64,000 bases of DNA from Phycisphaerales bacterium (GTDB taxonomy: Bacteria > Planctomycetota > Phycisphaerae > Phycisphaerales > UBA5793). The number at the start of each line of letters is the position of its first letter. The stretch's first letter is position 1. Under the pieces are notes generated by a model. It was not told the origin of the DNA, searched no databases, and was given only the letters and a program-made list of their open reading frames with translations. The position numbers were made by a program, and so were the translations under genes. The stretch covers positions 158,031 to 222,030 of the forward strand of contig JADZAS010000030.1 in assembly GCA_020852515.1 (NCBI GenBank). The letters are read 5' to 3'. Shown piece by piece: positions 41,942-51,315 of the stretch.

Positions 41942-43654
41942 CTATTCAATGCGCACGACGTTGCTCGTCGCGCAGCGGGTGATGTCGACGAGTTGGAGAT
42001 AGCCGCCGCAGACGCTGCGGGGGACGGTGCGCTTGATGCGGCCGGCGCCGAACTGGCCGGCCGAGCCGGTGTGGGCGACCTGCAGACCGAGTTGGCCGAG
42101 TTCCAGCGCCGTGCCTGAACATGGGTTGCCGTTGGGGATGACGAAGTTGCCGGTGCGCTTGGCGTAGAGCAGCGCGATGCGGGCCCGCTGGTCGGACGTG
42201 GCCTGGAACCAGCGCACTTCGATCTCGCCGCCGGGTCCGCTGAAGCAGTCGGGAACCTTCTGCAAGGTAAGCACCGGCGGCGGACAGTTGCCGGGCTGTC
42301 CGGGGTTGAGGTCGAAGGAGTAGACAGCGCCGACTGAATCCTCTTGTGATCCGCCGGGGCAGTGCGTGCCGGACGCACCGACCATCGCCAATCCCGCCGA
42401 TTCGCCGTTGCCGAGAGTGATATCCCAGCCATACGCGTCCCCGACATCAACGTCCTGCCCATACAGGCGCTGCGATGGCACCCACAGGCCGTTGGAATCG
42501 CGGACAAGGACAAACGCGGAGCCTGAGTAAAGTCCATACGTGGTGTCGTTCGGCCCGCCGACTGCCAGCGTCGAAGCGCCGACCTTCTGAAGATCAACCG
42601 ACCAGCCGAACTGTTGAACATTCGGATTCGGATAAGGCGCCTCGATTCGCTGTTCGAGGGTCCACTCTCCGGACAGGTCTCTGACGTAGGAAAACGCGGC
42701 TCCCGGCCCGAGATCCAGGCCGAAACCGCCGTCATTGGCGCGGCCCACGATGACGCGATGCGTGAGGTTCGGATCATCATTCACGGCACCGACCGAAAGC
42801 GACCAGCCGAAGAGATCCTGTTCGTATGGATCGGGCGCCTGGAACTGCGCCTCGACCACCCACTCATCGGTGGAGGGCTCGAAGCGATAGAAGAACACGG
42901 TGCCGGGCGCGATGTGGCGCACGTAGTTGTAGACCGGCTCGCCGACCGCAAGCACGGTCACGCCGGCGCTCTCCACCGCATCCACGGATCGTCCGAAGGC
43001 GCCGTCCGGGTGCGGACCATCGGGCGACGTGAGAACGTGTCGCTGCTGCCACGTCCCGTTGCCGTCACGCTCGTAGATGTACGTCTGTCCTGGAAGTTCC
43101 AGGGACTCGGAACCCGGAGCGCCGACAATCAGAAACGTCCGGCCGTCGTACGTGGCCCAGGAGACATCGGTGCCGAACCAGCCGTAGGGGATAACTGGAT
43201 CAGGGAGAATCTCCTGCTCAAGTTCCCAGACGCCCTGTGGATTCAAAGTGAACACGTGCCCCATGCCCGATCGCGGCTCGGAAGTGCTCCTACTCTGACT
43301 CCCGACTGCGAGTTGCCAGACGTTCAAATGCGCATCGTACAAGAACTCAACGGCGCGACCAAACGAGTCCGATCGCTGGAGCCCGGGAGGGATGATATGG
43401 GCCTCAAACTGCCACTCACCGCTTTGTGAATCGAGCACATAAGTCGTGACGCGCCCACCAGCCGAGTTGTACCGGCCGACGGCCAATCGATCGTTGAGAG
43501 CCGAAATCGCTCGGAAGAACGTCGACTCGTTGCAGGCCGGCATGAGGCGCTGTTTCTGCTCCGCCGGACAGAAGTTCTGCGCAAGTACGCTGTCGTGCAC
43601 CACGCACAACACGGTGCAGGCAGTCGCGCCGATGAGGTTGAGACATGGATGCAT
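41942..43654 (-). CDS. Secreted FG-GAP-like repeat protein
   Basis: The 570-residue product has a signal peptide (LIGATACTVLCVVHDSVLA) and at least six blades of the type FGWSVDLQKVGASTLAVGGP, with GSAFVLVRDSNGLW between. A C-terminal domain of ~110 residues with several Cys (PDCFSGPGGEIEVRWF, SVCGGYLQLVDITRC) looks like a separate beta domain and also resembles the C-terminal end of the RCC1 protein at 61296. GGAAG lies upstream of ATG 43654. It is inserted between fdx and iscX. Confidence 0.75.
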   Translation of the reverse strand: MHPCLNLIGATACTVLCVVHDSVLAQNFCPAEQKQRLMPACNESTFFRAISALNDRLAVGRYNSAGGRVTTYVLDSQSGEWQFEAHIIPPGLQRSDSFGRAVEFLYDAHLNVWQLAVGSQSRSTSEPRSGMGHVFTLNPQGVWELEQEILPDPVIPYGWFGTDVSWATYDGRTFLIVGAPGSESLELPGQTYIYERDGNGTWQQRHVLTSPDGPHPDGAFGRSVDAVESAGVTVLAVGEPVYNYVRHIAPGTVFFYRFEPSTDEWVVEAQFQAPDPYEQDLFGWSLSVGAVNDDPNLTHRVIVGRANDGGFGLDLGPGAAFSYVRDLSGEWTLEQRIEAPYPNPNVQQFGWSVDLQKVGASTLAVGGPNDTTYGLYSGSAFVLVRDSNGLWVPSQRLYGQDVDVGDAYGWDITLGNGESAGLAMVGASGTHCPGGSQEDSVGAVYSFDLNPGQPGNCPPPVLTLQKVPDCFSGPGGEIEVRWFQATSDQRARIALLYAKRTGNFVIPNGNPCSGTALELGQLGLQVAHTGSAGQFGAGRIKRTVPRSVCGGYLQLVDITRCATSNVVRIE

Positions 43655-43722
43655 TGGTGTCACTTCCGTTTGGGCAGCCGCTTGTACTCACTTGCGGGCA
43701 ACCGACGGACGATAAGGAGGGT

Positions 43723-43941
43723 TCAGGAACACGCAGACGCGACGACGTTTGTGTTTGTCTCGCCCGCAAACAGACTGCTCGCAATGACGATGTCCGTCGT
43801 GCCGTCGCCGTTGATGTCCCCGCCTGAGGCCGGCGACTGGCCAAACTTGTCCTCGGCTTGCTCGCCGCCGGCAAAAAGATACACCGTGCCGTGTCGACAC
43901 GCCGCAGCGTTACCCTCAGACTGCCGCCAACACCAATTCAC
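43723..43941 (-). pseudogene. FG-GAP gene relic
   Basis: The 72-residue frame has one FG-GAP-type blade (HGTVYLFAGGEQAEDKFGQS, DINGDGTTDIVIASSLFAG) and stops at 43723. There is no signal peptide and no further blades, so only a piece of a larger gene remains. It lies in the 443-nt space between the FG-GAP gene and fdx; the rest of that space has no recognisable content. Confidence 0.55.
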
Positions 43942-44106
43942 GCCACAGCATGCCCTGAATCAGGGGAGATGTCAAGGCAAATCCCGTCATTTATCGGCAA
44001 CTGGTTTGGTCGTGCGGCCCGCTGCGGGGCATGCGGGGCCGGGGGGCGATACCCTGCGGCGCCAACTCAATCCCTGCCGGCGGACATCAGCCGGCGTCGC
44101 ACTGCC

Positions 44107-44514
44107 TCAGTGCGGCACTTCCTTGATCGCATTGCGGTTCCAGGCGGGGACGCGGACCTGGATCTCGCCCTTGCTGAGGATTTCGCACTGGCAGCTCAGC
44201 CGGCTGTTGCGCTGCAGCGCGGGGGCTTCTTCGACGCGGTCCTCTTCGGCCTCGGTCGCTTCGCTCAGGTGCTCCATGCCCTTTTCGACGTAGACGTGGC
44301 AGGTCGAGCAGGCACACACGCCGCCGCACGAGTGCTCGATGTTGATGCCTGCGTCGAGCGCGACTTCGAGCAGGCTCTCGCCGATGCCGCCCTTGACGAC
44401 CCATTCCTTCTGGCCGGCGTGCTCGGGTGTGACGAGTTCGGCCGGGTTCTCGAGGATGAACCGGATGGGGATCTCCTTGGGGCCGTGTTCGTGATCATCG
44501 CGCTTCAGGTGCAT
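44107..44514 (-). CDS. fdx: ISC-type [2Fe-2S] ferredoxin
   Basis: The 135-residue protein is an adrenodoxin-like ferredoxin. The cluster cysteines are C63, C69 and C72 in EHSCGGVCACSTCHVYV, and C108 in RLSCQCEI, with two extra cysteines at C67 and C110. The ligand spacing C-x5-C-x2-C-x35-C is close to the ISC Fdx pattern. It supplies electrons for Fe-S cluster assembly. ATG 44514 has GAGGA about nine bases upstream. The ~15-residue charged N-terminal extension is unusual. It is divergent from the glycosyltransferase gene at 44616. Confidence 0.88.
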   Translation of the reverse strand: MHLKRDDHEHGPKEIPIRFILENPAELVTPEHAGQKEWVVKGGIGESLLEVALDAGINIEHSCGGVCACSTCHVYVEKGMEHLSEATEAEEDRVEEAPALQRNSRLSCQCEILSKGEIQVRVPAWNRNAIKEVPH

Positions 44515-44615
44515 GCTCAGCGGTCCTCGGTGCTCGACTGGCGTTGCCAAAATGGATGTTAGGCGGCGGGAATCGAGCCGCGCCCTCAGCCGCGATCCTC
44601 TGCGGCTCTCACCCT

Positions 44616-45407
44616 ATGCTCATGATCCTCATGGCCCAATGGCAAGGCGACCAGATCGAACTGACCGTCATCGCGCCCGCGCACAACGAAGAGGACAACG
44701 TCGGGCCGCTGATTGCCGAGATCGACGCCGCGCTCGCCGCCCTGGCCGGCCGCTTTGAGGTCATCATCGTCGATGACGGCTCAACCGACCGCACGCACGA
44801 GCGGCTCGTGGCGCTCATGCCCGAACGCCCGTGGATGAGGCTGCTGCGCATGGCCGACACGCCCGCGGGCCGGGGGCACGGGCAATCGGCGGCGTTTCAC
44901 GCGGGTTTCCGCGCGGCTCGCGGCGAACTCATCGCCCTGCTCGATGCCGACCTGCAGAACGACCCGGCCGACCTGCTGCGCATCCTCGAAGTCATGCGGC
45001 AGACGGGAGCCGACATGGTCCAGGGCGACCGCTCGGCCAATCGGCGCGACACCGCCGGGCGACGCGTGGCCAGTTGGGTTGGCCGGTCGATCCGACGCAC
45101 CCTGCTCGCCGACACCATCCGCGACACGGGCTGCTCGCTGCGCGTCGTGCGGCGCGAGGTGGCGCTGGCTATTCCGCTTGAGTTCTGCGGCATGCACCGC
45201 TTCATCCCCGTGACGGCGCGGCACCTGGGCTACACCGTCATCGAAGTGCCCGTGACGCATCGGCCACGCACCGCGGGCCAGGCGAAGTACGGCGTATTCA
45301 ACCGCGCGATCCCGGGCCTGCTCGACTGCCTCGCCGTGCGCTGGATGTACCGCCGGCGCCGCCCGACGCGCGCGCATGAGATCCAGCCGCGATCGCCGCA
45401 GGATTGA
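44616..45407 (+). CDS. Family 2 glycosyltransferase (dolichol-phosphate mannosyltransferase-like)
   Basis: The 263-residue protein has the GT-A motifs LTVIAPAHNEEDNV, VIIVDDGSTDRTHE, and the DXD-like IALLDADLQNDP, then RDTGCSLRVVRREV and VPVTHRPRTAGQAKYG, as in polyprenol-phosphate sugar transferases. No C-terminal TM pair is present. Three in-frame ATGs (44616, 44622, 44631) are all possible starts and none has a clear ribosome-binding site. It probably makes a lipid-linked sugar for envelope glycans. Confidence 0.85.
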   Translation: MLMILMAQWQGDQIELTVIAPAHNEEDNVGPLIAEIDAALAALAGRFEVIIVDDGSTDRTHERLVALMPERPWMRLLRMADTPAGRGHGQSAAFHAGFRAARGELIALLDADLQNDPADLLRILEVMRQTGADMVQGDRSANRRDTAGRRVASWVGRSIRRTLLADTIRDTGCSLRVVRREVALAIPLEFCGMHRFIPVTARHLGYTVIEVPVTHRPRTAGQAKYGVFNRAIPGLLDCLAVRWMYRRRRPTRAHEIQPRSPQD

Positions 45408-45412
45408 TTCGA

Positions 45413-45823
45413 TCAGGAGAGGAAGCGGATGGTGATCGGGTAGCGGACGTACTCGCCGCGATTGGCGCGCACCGCCATGACGATCGAGAACACGACCTGC
45501 ACGATCACGACCACCGGCAACAGCACCACGCCGATGCAGACAAAGCAGAGCACGCCGGCGACCAATCCCCACACCACCATCGAGATCTGGAAGTTGAGCG
45601 CCTCGCGGCCGTGGTCATCGAGAAACGGCGACTGGCTCTTCTTGATGAGCCAGAGGACCAGCGGAGCGATGATCGACGCCATGGGAATGAGGTAGCCGGC
45701 CAGGCCTGAGAGATGAATGAACGTCGCCCAGAGGCGGTCGTCGTCGGTCGCGTTGGGCTCGACGACGCGGATGCGATCGCTCGAACCGGCACTCATCTCA
45801 CTGGCGTTCATGGCGGCGTCCAT
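45413..45823 (-). CDS. DUF4870 membrane protein
   Basis: The 136-residue protein has the DUF4870 (Tic20-like) pattern: LSGLAGYLIPMASIIAPLVL, then FLDDHGREALNFQISM, then GVVLLPVVVIVQVVFSIVMAV. It has an N-terminal acidic soluble segment of ~30 residues. GGGAG precedes ATG 45823. It is convergent with the glycosyltransferase gene (5 nt between the stops) and divergent from gmk. Function unknown. Confidence 0.85.
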   Translation of the reverse strand: MDAAMNASEMSAGSSDRIRVVEPNATDDDRLWATFIHLSGLAGYLIPMASIIAPLVLWLIKKSQSPFLDDHGREALNFQISMVVWGLVAGVLCFVCIGVVLLPVVVIVQVVFSIVMAVRANRGEYVRYPITIRFLS

Positions 45824-45904
45824 CGAAGTGCTCTCCCGCCCTTGATTGGGCGGTGGGCGCGGCGGATTTCACTGACCGCGCGGCGCATTCTACGCTTGTG
45901 CCTC

Positions 45905-46516
45905 ATGACACTGGGTGGAGACAAGCAGGCGGGCAACGGAGCAGGGCTGCTGCTGGTCATCTCCGGCCCCTCGGGCGTGGGCAAGACCACCATCACCCGG
46001 CAGGTCGTGCAGTGCATGAACGCGGTGTTCAGTGTCTCAGCCACGACGCGCCCGCCGACGAGCGCCGATGTGCCCGGGCGGGACTACCTCTTCGTCGATC
46101 GGGCCGAGTTCGACCGGATGATCGCCGCCGGGGAACTGCTCGAGCACGCAACGGTCTTTGGGAAATACTGTTACGGCACGCCCCGCCGGCCTGTCGAGCA
46201 GGCCCTGGCCCAGGGGCGGGTGGTTCTGCTGGAGATTGATGTGCAGGGGGCGCTGCAGATCCGGCGGAACCTGCCGGAGGCTCTGCTTATCTTCCTGCTG
46301 CCGCCCGACGACCAGACCCTGCTGGAGCGGCTGAAAAAGCGGGCCCGGGAGGGGGTGGATGAGATCAACCGCCGCTTCGCCGAGGCCAAGAAGGAGATCG
46401 CCCTGGCCCGCGATTCCGGAGCATACGACCTGTTTTTCGTCAATGAACGGGTCGAGAAATGCGTGGAAGAAGTGTGCAATGCGGCAAGAAAGCGCTTGCA
46501 GCGAGGCGATGACTAG
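45905..46516 (+). CDS. gmk: Guanylate kinase
   Basis: The 203-residue enzyme phosphorylates GMP to GDP. The P-loop GPSGVGKTT is at 21-29. GMP-binding features follow: VSATTRPPTSADVPGRDYLF, then ELLEHATVFGKYCYGTP. VLLEIDVQGALQIR is the Walker B region, and LLERLKKRAREGVDEINRR the lid. Length and order are standard. A ~15-residue extension precedes the family start. Confidence 0.96.
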   Translation: MTLGGDKQAGNGAGLLLVISGPSGVGKTTITRQVVQCMNAVFSVSATTRPPTSADVPGRDYLFVDRAEFDRMIAAGELLEHATVFGKYCYGTPRRPVEQALAQGRVVLLEIDVQGALQIRRNLPEALLIFLLPPDDQTLLERLKKRAREGVDEINRRFAEAKKEIALARDSGAYDLFFVNERVEKCVEEVCNAARKRLQRGDD

Positions 46517-46572
46517 GGTACATTCTGTAGATATCGCCGGGGGCACGGCGGCCCGTCGGGAGATCTCCTGTT

Positions 46573-46918
46573 ATGACCCAACGTCAATTCGCCCGCAAAG
46601 GCGGCTTCACGCTCATTGAGTTGCTCGTCGTGATTTCGATCATCGCGCTGCTCATCGGGCTGCTGCTGCCGGCCCTGTCCAAGGCCCGCGAGGTGGCGCG
46701 CTCGACGCAGTGCCTCAACAACCTGCGCTCGATCGGCTTTGGCCTGCACTCGTACATGAACGACGCCAACAAGATTCCGCGCGAAGCCAACGGCGGCGAG
46801 GACCCTCGGTGGGACATTGCCTGGCCGCTCGCGTTCCGCCGGTACTTTTCGCAGATCAAGGACGACCGTGGACCTCGAGAGTTGGGATGACCGAGTGTAC
46901 TTCGGCTCGCAGAGATAG
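46573..46918 (+). pseudogene. Prepilin-type gene with an internal deletion
   Basis: The N-terminal 96 residues ([20 protein letters not shown], then [19 protein letters not shown]) match the next gene, and translation stops at 46890. In another frame from 46868 the DNA reads [15 protein letters not shown] and stops at 46918, matching the C-terminal [14 protein letters not shown] of the next gene. So about 130 codons between these parts were removed out of frame. The surviving 105-residue peptide could still be exported and cleaved after G, but lacks the H-x9-DG part. Confidence 0.75.
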
Positions 46919-46963
46919 CGTATCTGCGCCTGTCGGCCGCTCTTACAGAAAACGAACGCACCC

Positions 46964-47707
46964 ATGAATCGAAACCAATCCGACCGAAGCGCCTTCACGC
47001 TCATCGAACTGCTCGTGGTGATCTCGATCATCGCGCTGCTCATCGGCCTGCTGCTGCCGGCCCTGTCCAAGGCGCGCGAGCTGTCGCGCACAGCGCAGTG
47101 CCTCAACAACCTGCGCTCGATCGGTTTTGGCCTGCACGCCTACATGACCGAGAAGGACCTTATCCCGCGCGCCAATCACGGCACGAATCACCCGCTGGAC
47201 ATCTCGTGGCCGATCGCCTTTCGCGACTACTTCACGCAGATCAAGAACGATCACTTCGACTCGGTTCCGGTGTATCGATGTCCGAGCCACCCCAACCAGA
47301 AGCACCGCGTGCAGTACCTCTCCAACGGCCTGAACTTCATCGCCAAGGGGCGCATCTCGCAGAACCCGGTGCAGCGCGCCTGCAAGATCAACGGCTTTCT
47401 CACGCCCAGTGATACCCTTTACATGGCCGATTACACCGACGATCCGGATGACATTCTGTATCGCAATAACTATCCCAACGGGCAGAACACGCCCGAGAGC
47501 TTCTTCTCGATCTACTACGACGCCTGGCAGGAGTCGAACATCAACGGCGAGCCGAACAACCCGCTCAGCGGCCAGCGCCTCGAGCCGCTGCGGCACAAGT
47601 CAGGCAGCAACGCGCTGTTCGTGGACGGCCACGCCGCCACGCTCATCGAAGAGAATATGGAAGACATCAACTCCTGGGACGACCGCATCTACATCGACGG
47701 GCGCTGA
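46964..47707 (+). CDS. Prepilin-type protein with H-x9-DG C-terminus (DUF1559-like)
   Basis: The 247-residue protein starts with a type IV prepilin cleavage/methylation signal, [20 protein letters not shown], followed by [17 protein letters not shown]. The C-terminus has the H-x9-DG motif [15 protein letters not shown]. Planctomycetes encode many such pseudopilins, assembled by type II secretion or pilus machinery. It sits directly after a truncated paralogue, and the two share high DNA similarity over the first ~280 bp, which points to a tandem duplication. Confidence 0.88.
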   Translation: MNRNQSDRSAFTLIELLVVISIIALLIGLLLPALSKARELSRTAQCLNNLRSIGFGLHAYMTEKDLIPRANHGTNHPLDISWPIAFRDYFTQIKNDHFDSVPVYRCPSHPNQKHRVQYLSNGLNFIAKGRISQNPVQRACKINGFLTPSDTLYMADYTDDPDDILYRNNYPNGQNTPESFFSIYYDAWQESNINGEPNNPLSGQRLEPLRHKSGSNALFVDGHAATLIEENMEDINSWDDRIYIDGR

Positions 47708-47846
47708 GGCGGCCCTGGCCCAAGAGCCAAACTTAAACTTTGTATCACTCCGCGATCTCTGCGGTGAAGTTGCATTCGGCGGGCGCCGTGGCCACGCGCG
47801 GATTCAGATGTGAAGCGCCAGCGCGCACCGCGCCTGACCTCGCCGA

Positions 47847-49733
47847 TCACACGCTCGCCGCGACCTTCTCCTTCACCGGCGGCTTCTTCTCGTCTCCCTC
47901 GACCTTGCCGTACGTCCGGGCCCGCGGTTTGACGAGCGGCATGTTGACCTCTTCGTAGCGAATCGTCGGGCGGCCCGAGGAAGCGTCCCACTGGGCCACC
48001 GTCGTCTTGAGGAACTTTGCGTCGTCGCGGTCCGGGTAGTCGGTGCGGTAGTGTGCGCCGCGGCTTTCCTTGCGCATGATCCCGCCGAGCAGGATCACCT
48101 CGGCGAGTTTGAGCATGTCGCCCGTGGCTCGCGCGAAACTGAGGTTCTGATTCGTCCACAGGCCGTGGTCGCTCAGGCTGATGCGCGTGTAGCGGTCCTG
48201 CAGCTCGTGGAGCTTGTTCATCGCCTGCTGCATGCGCTGCTCGGTCTTGACCACCGTCGAGGCGGCCGTCATCTCGACGCCCATCTCGCGCGCGATCTCG
48301 TAGGGGTTTTCGTTGCCGCTGGCGTCGATGAGGTTCTGCATTTTGCGCGTCTCGGCGTCCACGGCCGCGTCGAACACACCCGTCTCCATGTCCGCCGCCG
48401 CCGTCGGCAGGCCGCGCACGCGCTCGGCGATGCCCTTGCCGGCAAACAGGCCGTCAAACGTGCACGAGAGCAGCGCGTTGGCGCCCAAGCGCGTGGCGCC
48501 GTGGTACTGGTAGTTCACCTCGCCCAGCGCGTAGAGGCCTTCAATGTTGGTCATCATCGTGTTGGGCGCGCCGAAGACCATGCCCTTGCCATCGCTGTTG
48601 GCGGTGTATGTCGCCCACATGCCGCCCATGGTGTAGTGCACGGCGGGGAAGATCTTCATGGGCAGTTCGCACGGATCGTCGCCGGCGAACTTGCGGTAGA
48701 TCTCGAGGATGCCGCCGAGCTTGCCTTCGAGATACTCGCGCGGCTTGTGGGTGAGGTCGAGATAGACCATGTTCCCGCCGCCCACGCCGAGGCCGTGGTT
48801 GACGCAGATGTCAAAGATCTCGCGCGTAGCGATGTCGCGCGGCACGAGATTGCCGTACTTGGGGTACTTCTCTTCGAGGAAGTAGAGGCGCTCTTTCTCG
48901 GGAATCTGGCGCGGATCGCGAGTGTCGCCGGCCTTGCGCGGCACCCAGATGCGCCCGCCCTCGCCGCGCGCCGATTCGGACATGAGCCGGCACTTGTCCG
49001 CGCCGGGGATAGCCGTGGGATGCACCTGGATGAACTCGCCGTTGGCGTACCACGCCCCGGCCTGGTAGCAGCGGCTTGCCGCGCCGCCGGTGCAGACGAT
49101 GGAATTGGTGGACTGGCCGAAGATCAGCCCGTTGCCGCCGGTGCACATGACGACCGCGTCGCCGCGGAACGCGCGGATCTGCATCGTGCGCATGTCCTGG
49201 GCCACGCAGCCGACGCACACGCCGTCGTCATCGAGAATGGGCCAGAGGAATTCCCAGAACTCGTACTTGGTCACCTTGCCCTCGGCTTCGGCGCGGCGGG
49301 TCTGCTCGTCGAGCGCGTAGAGCAGTTGCTGGCCGGTCGTGGCGCCGGCAAAGAAGGTGCGCTTGAACAGCGAACCGCCGAACAGCCGCAGGTCGCGATT
49401 GCCCTCCGACGTGCGGTTGAAGGGCACGCCCATGCGGTCGAAGAGATCGATGATGCGCGGCGCCCAGTGGGTCATTTCATAGACGGGCGGCTGGTGGGCG
49501 AGGAAGTCCCCGCCGTAGAGCGTCTCATCCATGTGGATCCACTCGGTGAAGCCCTGCTGGCGCGCGACTTCGTTGCAGGCGTTGATGCCGCCCTGGGCGC
49601 AGACCGAGTGGGACCGTTTGACGGGGACCATCGAGATGAGATCGACGGCGATGTCTTCTTCCGCGAGTTTGATGGCTGCGGCCAGTCCGGCCAGCCCGCC
49701 GCCTACGACGATGACGCGCTTCTTGGGAATCAT
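47847..49733 (-). CDS. sdhA: Succinate dehydrogenase / fumarate reductase flavoprotein subunit
   Basis: The 628-residue protein has the FAD-binding start VIVVGGGLAGLAAAIKLAE, the covalent-FAD histidine region KRSHSVCAQGGINA, substrate and catalytic features in RLMSESARGEGGR and HYTMGGMWATYTANSDGK, and NALLSCTFDGLFAGKG. Length and sequence style match the B. subtilis-type (SdhCAB) enzyme. It lies 56 nt after sdhC. The expected sdhB does not follow: the next gene on this strand is far away, and the intergenic ~140 nt shows nothing. The iron-sulfur subunit must be encoded elsewhere. Confidence 0.95.
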   Translation of the reverse strand: MIPKKRVIVVGGGLAGLAAAIKLAEEDIAVDLISMVPVKRSHSVCAQGGINACNEVARQQGFTEWIHMDETLYGGDFLAHQPPVYEMTHWAPRIIDLFDRMGVPFNRTSEGNRDLRLFGGSLFKRTFFAGATTGQQLLYALDEQTRRAEAEGKVTKYEFWEFLWPILDDDGVCVGCVAQDMRTMQIRAFRGDAVVMCTGGNGLIFGQSTNSIVCTGGAASRCYQAGAWYANGEFIQVHPTAIPGADKCRLMSESARGEGGRIWVPRKAGDTRDPRQIPEKERLYFLEEKYPKYGNLVPRDIATREIFDICVNHGLGVGGGNMVYLDLTHKPREYLEGKLGGILEIYRKFAGDDPCELPMKIFPAVHYTMGGMWATYTANSDGKGMVFGAPNTMMTNIEGLYALGEVNYQYHGATRLGANALLSCTFDGLFAGKGIAERVRGLPTAAADMETGVFDAAVDAETRKMQNLIDASGNENPYEIAREMGVEMTAASTVVKTEQRMQQAMNKLHELQDRYTRISLSDHGLWTNQNLSFARATGDMLKLAEVILLGGIMRKESRGAHYRTDYPDRDDAKFLKTTVAQWDASSGRPTIRYEEVNMPLVKPRARTYGKVEGDEKKPPVKEKVAASV

Positions 49734-49789
49734 GCTCGGTCAGTCCTCGAATCGAAGTCGTGCGGTCGCCAGCGCCGCGGGGGTGCAGT

Positions 49790-50590
49790 TCAGTGGCCAG
49801 GGTTCGCCTCGGGCGGAATGCTCGTGGGCGGGGGCGCGGCGTGCCCTTGGAGCATGGCGGTCTCAATTGCGCGGGCTTTGTCCACGTCCAGCGTCGCAAA
49901 ACCGACCACGGCCGCCACGGTCGCCCCCGCCAGCAGGAACCCGACCACGGCACACACGTAGCCCCAGCGCCGCTGCGATTCGACGCTGATCGTCAGGCCC
50001 CAGGTGATGGCGGCCGTCCACAGCCCGTTGGCGAAGTGGTAGACCAGCGCCAGCACGCACACGAGATAGAACACTGGCATGAGCAGTCCGCCGCCGCTGG
50101 TCTGGAAGTGCACCGCGGTGGTCGAGGCGGCATGTTCGGCGTCGAAGGCGGGCATCAGCCCGCCGTATGTCCAGCCGAAGCGCAACGACGTGACGTGCAT
50201 GATGATGAAGACGACGCCGATGTAGCCGCTGAGGCGCTGCAGCGAGTAGCGCCAGTTGTCCTGGTAGTTGTACGCCTTGACGTTTCCCTTGCCCGTGGTC
50301 GCGTAGTAGATGCCCAGCAGCGCGTGGAACGCGATGGTGACGAACAGCACGAACCATTCCATGAGCTGGAGCGCGGGCAGGTTGTGAATCCAGTTCACCT
50401 CGTGGACGAACACCTCGACGCCCGCGTCGCCGTGCACCTTTGGCGCGAAGATGCGTCCCCACATGATCGATGAGTTGGTGACGAGGTGAAAGATGAGGAA
50501 GGCGCCGATGGGGACGATCCCGCTGAGCGAGTGGAGGCGGCGGAGCAGGAAGTAGTGCCGATCCATGAAGCCTTGGGAGGGTTCAGACAC
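49790..50590 (-). CDS. sdhC: Succinate dehydrogenase cytochrome b subunit
   Basis: The 266-residue protein is the five-TM di-heme type. LRRLHSLSGIVPIGAFLIFHL contains the first heme His, then ITIAFHALLGIYYATTG-like VTIAFHALLGIYY, FIIMHVTSLRF, and VYHFANGLWTAAITWGL. It anchors SdhA/B and passes electrons to menaquinone. GTG 50590 has AAAGG seven bases upstream; MDRHYFLL at 50566 is the alternative. It heads the sdhC-sdhA pair. Confidence 0.88.
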   Translation of the reverse strand: MSEPSQGFMDRHYFLLRRLHSLSGIVPIGAFLIFHLVTNSSIMWGRIFAPKVHGDAGVEVFVHEVNWIHNLPALQLMEWFVLFVTIAFHALLGIYYATTGKGNVKAYNYQDNWRYSLQRLSGYIGVVFIIMHVTSLRFGWTYGGLMPAFDAEHAASTTAVHFQTSGGGLLMPVFYLVCVLALVYHFANGLWTAAITWGLTISVESQRRWGYVCAVVGFLLAGATVAAVVGFATLDVDKARAIETAMLQGHAAPPPTSIPPEANPGH

Positions 50591-50721
50591 GGAATCGCCT
50601 TTCCAGCCAGGAGACACAGGGCTCAAGTCCTCGTCAGCCGGTCGAGCGGCTGATCGAGGGCGGCATTATATCGCCGCGCCGCGGGTATCCGGAAGCAGGG
50701 TGAAAACCCCGATGCGAGTTC

Positions 50722-51147
50722 TCAAGGTTGGATGCCGCCGCCACCCGCGCCGCCGCCCGAGATGGCCTGGGCGATGCGCACGTACTGCATGCGGAGTTCA
50801 TACAGGACCGCCGCGAGCTGCTTGGACTCGTCTTCGTTGAGGTTCCCCTTGGTTTTGGCTTCGAGCACGCCGATAAGGTCGATCTGGTGCCGGGCCGCGT
50901 CGAGATCGACCATCGGCCGGTTGGTCTGCGGATCGACGTAGCCGCCCATGTAGAGCAGCGCCTGGGTGGCCATCATGCCAACCAGCGTGTCCCAGTTGGC
51001 CGGGGGCAACTGGCCCGGCCCCGCCTCGCCGCCGCCTGCGCTCGCTTTTTCCTGTTCGAGACTGGAGAGGCGCTCCTTTTCCGCCTGGGCCTGGCTTTTC
51101 CAGTCGCTGTCAATCTGGATTCTGGGCGTCTCGCCTTGATCTGCCAT
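50722..51147 (-). CDS. DUF1844 family protein
   Basis: The 141-residue protein carries DUF1844 in its C-terminal half: TLVGMMATQALLYMGGYVDP, then DLDAARHQIDLIGVLEAKTK, then LNEDESKQLAAVLYELRMQY. The N-terminal half is charged and probably disordered. AAGGAA lies eight bases upstream of ATG 51147. Function is unknown, and the family is common in Planctomycetota. It ends 131 nt upstream of sdhC on the same strand. Confidence 0.88.
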   Translation of the reverse strand: MADQGETPRIQIDSDWKSQAQAEKERLSSLEQEKASAGGGEAGPGQLPPANWDTLVGMMATQALLYMGGYVDPQTNRPMVDLDAARHQIDLIGVLEAKTKGNLNEDESKQLAAVLYELRMQYVRIAQAISGGGAGGGGIQP

Positions 51148-51315
51148 TTGATCACGTTCCTTGCGTGGTTTTGCTGATAGAAGTGGAGTGCAAAGGGCAG
51201 TATAGGCCCGCGCGCGGCTCACCCCGGCTCAGGGCAAGACCCCGGCTCCCATCGGGCGCAGCGGCAGCGAGCCGCGCGTACCATGTTCACTCCGGATTCC
51301 CGGGAGTTTCACGAC

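Noticed and set aside
48051..49961. 636-codon plus-strand frame
   Set aside because: It is antisense to sdhA, which is a clear real gene.
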